From: Plasmopara viticola
Lineage: Eukaryota; Oomycota; Peronosporomycetes; Peronosporales; Peronosporaceae
Assembly: GCA_001695595.3 (NCBI GenBank)
Contig: MBPM02000011.1
Span: forward strand, 1,178,001 to 1,242,000
Direction: 5' to 3'
Length of the DNA stretch: 64,000 nt
Positions within the stretch are counted from its first letter, which is position 1. Every line of letters starts with the position of its first letter. The notes under the pieces were generated by a model. It worked only from the letters and a program-made list of their open reading frames with translations, was not told where the DNA came from and did not search any database. A program made the translations under genes and the position numbers. Below are positions 60,111 through 64,000 of the stretch, piece after piece.

Positions 60111-61980
60111 AATGACCAAATAACTCGAGCACTATCAGCGAAGTGTATGTGTGGGATTGCATGTGTGCAGCTTTGCCAAAGTCTCCGTTTTTAGATGATG
60201 ATATTGCATGTCAGGAGTATTACAATACGATACACAGTTGAAAGTGAGCTGCTAAATCCTAGCTGCTAATACAAGCTTAGTTTACCTCTACTTTTAGTAC
60301 ATCATGCGTCAGAGCTCGAAAGCCAATTTTCTGGCTCTTGTCTTAATCAGTCAGCCGATTTAAATTTGCTAAGAGCCTCAAATTTGGTCTCAACCACCTG
60401 GGACCTAACGCTATCACATACTTCGCTTAAAATTTAGAAACGGACACTTAAGTCGATTGTTCCTGGTGTTCTTCCTATCACCACTTTTGCAATGAAGTTG
60501 AGGCCAGATATCCAAATCATTAGATCCTGAAATGCACGGTATTCACACTCTTTTCACGCGTTGAGTGAGCCACTGACTTCTGTTCGAAGAGGTTGTTGTA
60601 GCAATACTAGTTAGTTTTCGTTCGCCGTAAATTGGATTAAGCAATCTAAGAGTTTATTGGGGGCAAACTTCTTACCTGCCACTTAACGAATTACTCCAGG
60701 AGATTGAAATCGCCGTCGCCTTGCAACTGATTAAAGAGTTGTTGGCGAAGGTGACCGGTTCATTTTATCCAAGAAGGATAAAAAGTGAGCTCTCGGCAAG
60801 CTTGTCGTATATACACAGGCCATTTTCACGCTGAAAGTGATTTAGTGTGACATACGGTGCTTTCGAGACGCCTGGCAGTGAGTTTTTCACCTGTGCTGTG
60901 TCTCTGTGATCAAGCAAGGCATGTCGATGGTGCGCAATTGCGCTCAAAAGACGAGGTATATTGCTTTAAGCATTTTCAGGAAGCCAACTGGTATGTTCTT
61001 CAAAATTTGCCTCTTTGTCTTTAACTAAGAAGGTTTGGTAATGCGCTATTTCACGTGCAACTATGCTTTGCACTCCAGTGTCATTGCCATCTAATGTTCT
61101 GCGATAGAAGGAAAGAAATCGCTGAACGGCCGACCTGCTGATACTGGTCTCTACTTCGCGCAAAGGCGGAGTTAGACCAGTATCAGCTGGTCGAATCGGC
61201 TCTTATTAATGAGTATGACTGTTTCGTATATTTTTGACTGTATTGCCGCGATTTTACGCAAGCGGTGCTGCGGTTAGCGGGATCAAACTGCACAGACAGC
61301 TTACATACAAACTATGGCATTATCAGCGCTTTTACGGTGTAATAAATATAGTCTACTTTACTATGGCTTTTAATAATTCATCTGTCAGATTCCATGTCAC
61401 TACAACCAATTCATGCATTGCATTCGGCGCGACCTCGAATGCTCGATTTGTATAAAGTGCTGATCTACTCAAGTCTTGGGTAGGTCAGTACTTTTTAAAT
61501 GGCCTCTGATCCAAATCAAAGCTAGGGGTGCTATAAAGAGCCATCACTCCAACAATAATGTTTTGACGCTAAGACGTCGTACCGCCACATATTGGCACCA
61601 TCTGTCTCTCTAGACGTGCGCAAACGCGCTAAGGCTATGACTTAGTGGATAGTGGCTCTTTCGAAGATAATTTTTTCTTGATTTCTTTAGAGCATCTCTA
61701 ATCAAAATACGATGAACTTTATTTCCAGCATCTTATTAGAGGGCACTGTAATCTCTGATATTTAAACCAATAAAAAAAACATTTCCTGTTCCCTGTTCTA
61801 AAACTTTTGTTCATCTACATATCAGTAGACAATGGCTCTTTTTAAGCTCCTAATCTAATTTCTTAATCCATTATACTTATTATTTCAATTTAAGAAATTC
61901 GCTATTTTCAGCATCCTTTATTGGTCAACTTATCGTGTGATTCACATAATAGTGGAAAGGGATTTTTTTTTCTAAATAAA
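60111..61980. other. Gene-poor interval upstream of the SET-domain gene
   Basis: No conserved protein. A hairpin at 61132-61192 is listed separately. Near 61911, CTATTTTCAG followed by a frame open into the methyltransferase ATG could be a splice acceptor for an upstream exon of that gene. Confidence 0.4.
61132..61192. other. Near-perfect 19-bp inverted repeat (foldback)
   Basis: Left arm 61132-61150 (GACCTGCTGATACTGGTCT) and right arm 61174-61192 (AGACCAGTATCAGCTGGTC) pair with a single mismatch around a 23-nt loop. The size suits a small hairpin RNA or the ends of a tiny element. Confidence 0.6.
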
Positions 61981-64000
61981 ATGAATATAATTAACAATGC
62001 CGTCACCGGTGGCGCAGACCAGCTCGAGGAATTTACAAAAACGCAGATGGTGGAGAAACGATCACCTTGTTGCAATGGGGTAGGCACATCCTTAATCAAT
62101 TCAGCTCCATTCATTGCCTCGGCTTCAAATGGCAGTCTAAAGACGACAAATGCAGACACTATCTCCAGCAAGCGTGCGGATATACGACGCGATGGATTAA
62201 AGCAAGCGCCTCTTATAGAATTGGGAGATAAACTTTTTTTGGCTGCGCCACTATTGTCGGCTGGTGTCTCGATCGCTAACGAGAAAATTCAGATTGCAGA
62301 GAATGCAGCTATTTGTAGCAAGCGCATTCATGAAGCAAATAAAGAATACTTTGCCTCGCAAAAGATGCATCCACGTAAGCGTATCGCTTTAGGAAGAGGC
62401 GAGATGATGTGTGTAAATCAAAACATAGACGCGACCACTCGCGAAGGCTCGAACGACGTCGAGATGAACGAGACAAAGGAGTACGAAGGAGTGTTTCGTA
62501 ACGATGCAGGCTACGCATGTGAGGACGACAAGTGTGATCACGAGGAGTTCTGTCGCAACTTATTCGAAAAGCAACATGTTGACGTGTTTGATGTTTGTAG
62601 TGATCTGTGGCGTGCAGCTAAGATTGTTCATCTGGATGATGAAGGCTACACTGTCCACTACATGGGATGGAATTCAAAGAGTGACGAGAAAATTAAGAAA
62701 ACTTGTAGCCACCGCATTCAACCTCAAGCGTCAAAGGCCTCTCAAGCTTGGACGAACCATCAAGTCAAGGTCGGCAAGCATCGACGTGAAGGTGAAAAGT
62801 TGCATGAGACTGTATTATTTTTTGGTGATAGTCTTGAGCGCTCAGGGGCGGATAAGCCAGAATTGTTGCCAACGTTTGTACAAAATGGTCTTACTCGGTC
62901 TGGACGTTTACTTACTAAACGTGTTGAGAACGGAGCTTCAAAAGCGAAAGTGGTTTTGAAAAAAAAAAAGGATGTGACGCTTGTTGATTCGAAATTTCCG
63001 GAAGAGGATCTATGTGGTGTTTGTGGTGAAATCGAAGATGACGATCTGACCGACATGATATTGTGCGATGGTGGTTGCCTCAAGTCATATCATTTTTCAT
63101 GTTTGGGTATCGACTCAGCACCTGATGGGGTGGAGTGGTTGTGCGAACAATGCCGAACGAATGAGCAGTTGTGTTTTGCGTGCGGGCGCAATGGAACAAT
63201 TAACGAAAAAGGTGGTGTATTTCGCTGCTGTGTCGCCTCTTGCGGTAAATTTTATCACCAGGCTTGTGTCGATGCTAGTAAATTGTCACGTCGAGGTGGA
63301 AGCAAACCCAAGCCAAGTTCTGTGGTGGAGGAGTTGTTGGAATGGGACGCTTCTTTTCGATGTCCTAGACATGTCTGTTTTGTGTGCGAAGGAAAAAAAA
63401 GGAGATCTGATCTCATGTGCTGCTTAAAATGTCCAGAAGCTTATCATCCGCAATGTGTTCCCCCGAGTGCGCGATACAATTCTGTTGGTTTGCTTTGTTG
63501 GAGGCACTCTGATGAGGAGTTACCGAAGATTCCTTCTTTTTACTTGTGTGATCGTAACATTGACACGGTGACGGTAGATTCCTGCTTACACCTCCCACTG
63601 ATGTTTTTACCTAAGCGCGATCCCGATGCCAGCAACGTTGAAGATTGTCATCATTTTCGCTTGCATAAAAGTATTATCGAGGATGTTCGTCTCCAGCCAC
63701 CAACGTATCGCAAATTAGGCCGTAGCATCTACACATTTAAACAGCCAAAGGTCTCACTAGAGGATGCGCCTACATGTATTTGCAAGGAAAAATGTGGGGA
63801 CAATTGCATTAATCGACTTAGTTTTACAGAGTGCTTCGGACCAGCACCAATTCTGGGAATGAAATTTAACAAGCACACTCGAGAAACAAATTGCATGCTA
63901 GGCGAAAATTGTGGAAATCGCGCACTTCATCAGAAAATATATCCCCGCTTTCAGAAATTTCACACCGTAGATAAGGGTTGGGCTCTTCGCGTCCTGGAGC
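61981..64000 (+). CDS. Histone-lysine methyltransferase (PHD-AWS-SET), 5' part, cut by window end
   Basis: The frame from ATG 61981 is open for all 673 codons to the window edge and has no stop, so this is the 5' part of a larger gene. Residues about 205-245 form a chromo-barrel/Tudor-knot-like segment (WRAAKIVHLDDEGYTVHYMGWNSKSDE). A PHD finger starts at about 344 (LCGVCGEIEDDDLTDMILCDG.C...YHFSCLGI...WLCEQC). A second Cys/His cluster (CFACGRNG...CGKFYHQACV) and a third (CFVCEGKKRR...CPEAYHPQCV) follow, as in NSD proteins. An AWS zinc-binding domain starts at 599 (CICKEKCGDNCINR...CMLGENCGNR), then the SET domain begins (FHTVDKGWALRVLE). This order indicates an H3K36-type methyltransferase of the NSD/ASH1/SETD2 group; the specificity is inference. 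The catalytic NHS/Y residues lie beyond the window. An upstream exon joined near 61911 is possible. Confidence 0.92.
   Translation, partial: MNIINNAVTGGADQLEEFTKTQMVEKRSPCCNGVGTSLINSAPFIASASNGSLKTTNADTISSKRADIRRDGLKQAPLIELGDKLFLAAPLLSAGVSIANEKIQIAENAAICSKRIHEANKEYFASQKMHPRKRIALGRGEMMCVNQNIDATTREGSNDVEMNETKEYEGVFRNDAGYACEDDKCDHEEFCRNLFEKQHVDVFDVCSDLWRAAKIVHLDDEGYTVHYMGWNSKSDEKIKKTCSHRIQPQASKASQAWTNHQVKVGKHRREGEKLHETVLFFGDSLERSGADKPELLPTFVQNGLTRSGRLLTKRVENGASKAKVVLKKKKDVTLVDSKFPEEDLCGVCGEIEDDDLTDMILCDGGCLKSYHFSCLGIDSAPDGVEWLCEQCRTNEQLCFACGRNGTINEKGGVFRCCVASCGKFYHQACVDASKLSRRGGSKPKPSSVVEELLEWDASFRCPRHVCFVCEGKKRRSDLMCCLKCPEAYHPQCVPPSARYNSVGLLCWRHSDEELPKIPSFYLCDRNIDTVTVDSCLHLPLMFLPKRDPDASNVEDCHHFRLHKSIIEDVRLQPPTYRKLGRSIYTFKQPKVSLEDAPTCICKEKCGDNCINRLSFTECFGPAPILGMKFNKHTRETNCMLGENCGNRALHQKIYPRFQKFHTVDKGWALRVLE

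Noticed and set aside
1..64000. CRISPR arrays, bacterial operons, ribosomal RNA genes
   Set aside because: No regularly spaced repeats, no ribosome-binding-site spacing and no rRNA-like conserved blocks; all confident genes are eukaryotic and most are spliced.

Overview
The window looks like nuclear DNA of an oomycete, most likely a Peronosporales species (Phytophthora or downy mildew group). The reasons are: short GT-AG introns of about 50-100 nt; very tightly packed gene islands separated by AT-rich, gene-poor stretches full of decayed retroelements; and eukaryotic informational genes in a heterokont-like setting. The species assignment is inference; the eukaryotic nature is directly supported by spliced conserved genes.

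Layout. 1-12.1 kb: no supportable gene. 12.1-17.66 kb: an old Ty3/Gypsy element on the minus strand with both LTRs still recognisable and stop-riddled pol. 18.1-22.0 kb: a SIL1 gene (BiP nucleotide exchange factor, four exons) bracketed by two inverted copies of one non-LTR retrotransposon family, each with a perfect 12-bp target duplication. 22-32 kb: gene-poor; a second copy of the same Gypsy family in plus orientation (LTR 27754-28300 plus a gag remnant), a third short non-LTR copy at 30.74 kb with its own 12-bp duplication, and an 84-bp direct repeat. 32.2-33.4 kb: a broken MULE (Mutator-like) transposase ending about 200 bp upstream of SPT4.

33.6-37.2 kb: SPT4 (three exons), convergent with a two-exon gene for a 951-aa acidic protein with a PH-like N-terminal part and an internal duplication. 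39.9-42.8 kb: a very compact trio: TXNL4B/DIM1-like splicing factor (four exons), a TTC16-like TPR protein converging on it with 19 bp between stop codons, and an LC8 dynein light chain diverging from the TPR gene with 66 bp between start codons. 43.98-46.55 kb: a ~1-kb inverted repeat around a 581-bp spacer, carrying two independently broken copies of an unidentified gene. 46.6-56.7 kb: a dense island of an LRR/multi-IQ/Tudor-like protein, SPT5, an F-box-like/WD40 protein, a small MGC-type predicted lipidated protein and a soluble Rieske protein. 57-61.9 kb: decayed retroelements, including a Gypsy RT/RNase H fragment. 61.98 kb to the edge: the start of a large histone-lysine methyltransferase gene (chromo-barrel-like, PHD cluster, AWS, start of SET), open to the end of the window.

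How the genes relate. SPT4 and SPT5, the two subunits of the DSIF transcription elongation factor, lie 16 kb apart in the same window. Together with the H3K36-type SET gene and the splicing factor they make a neighbourhood rich in RNA polymerase II functions. LC8 and the TTC16-like protein sharing one promoter hints at a flagellar or dynein connection. These functional links are inference; the gene structures themselves are read from the sequence.
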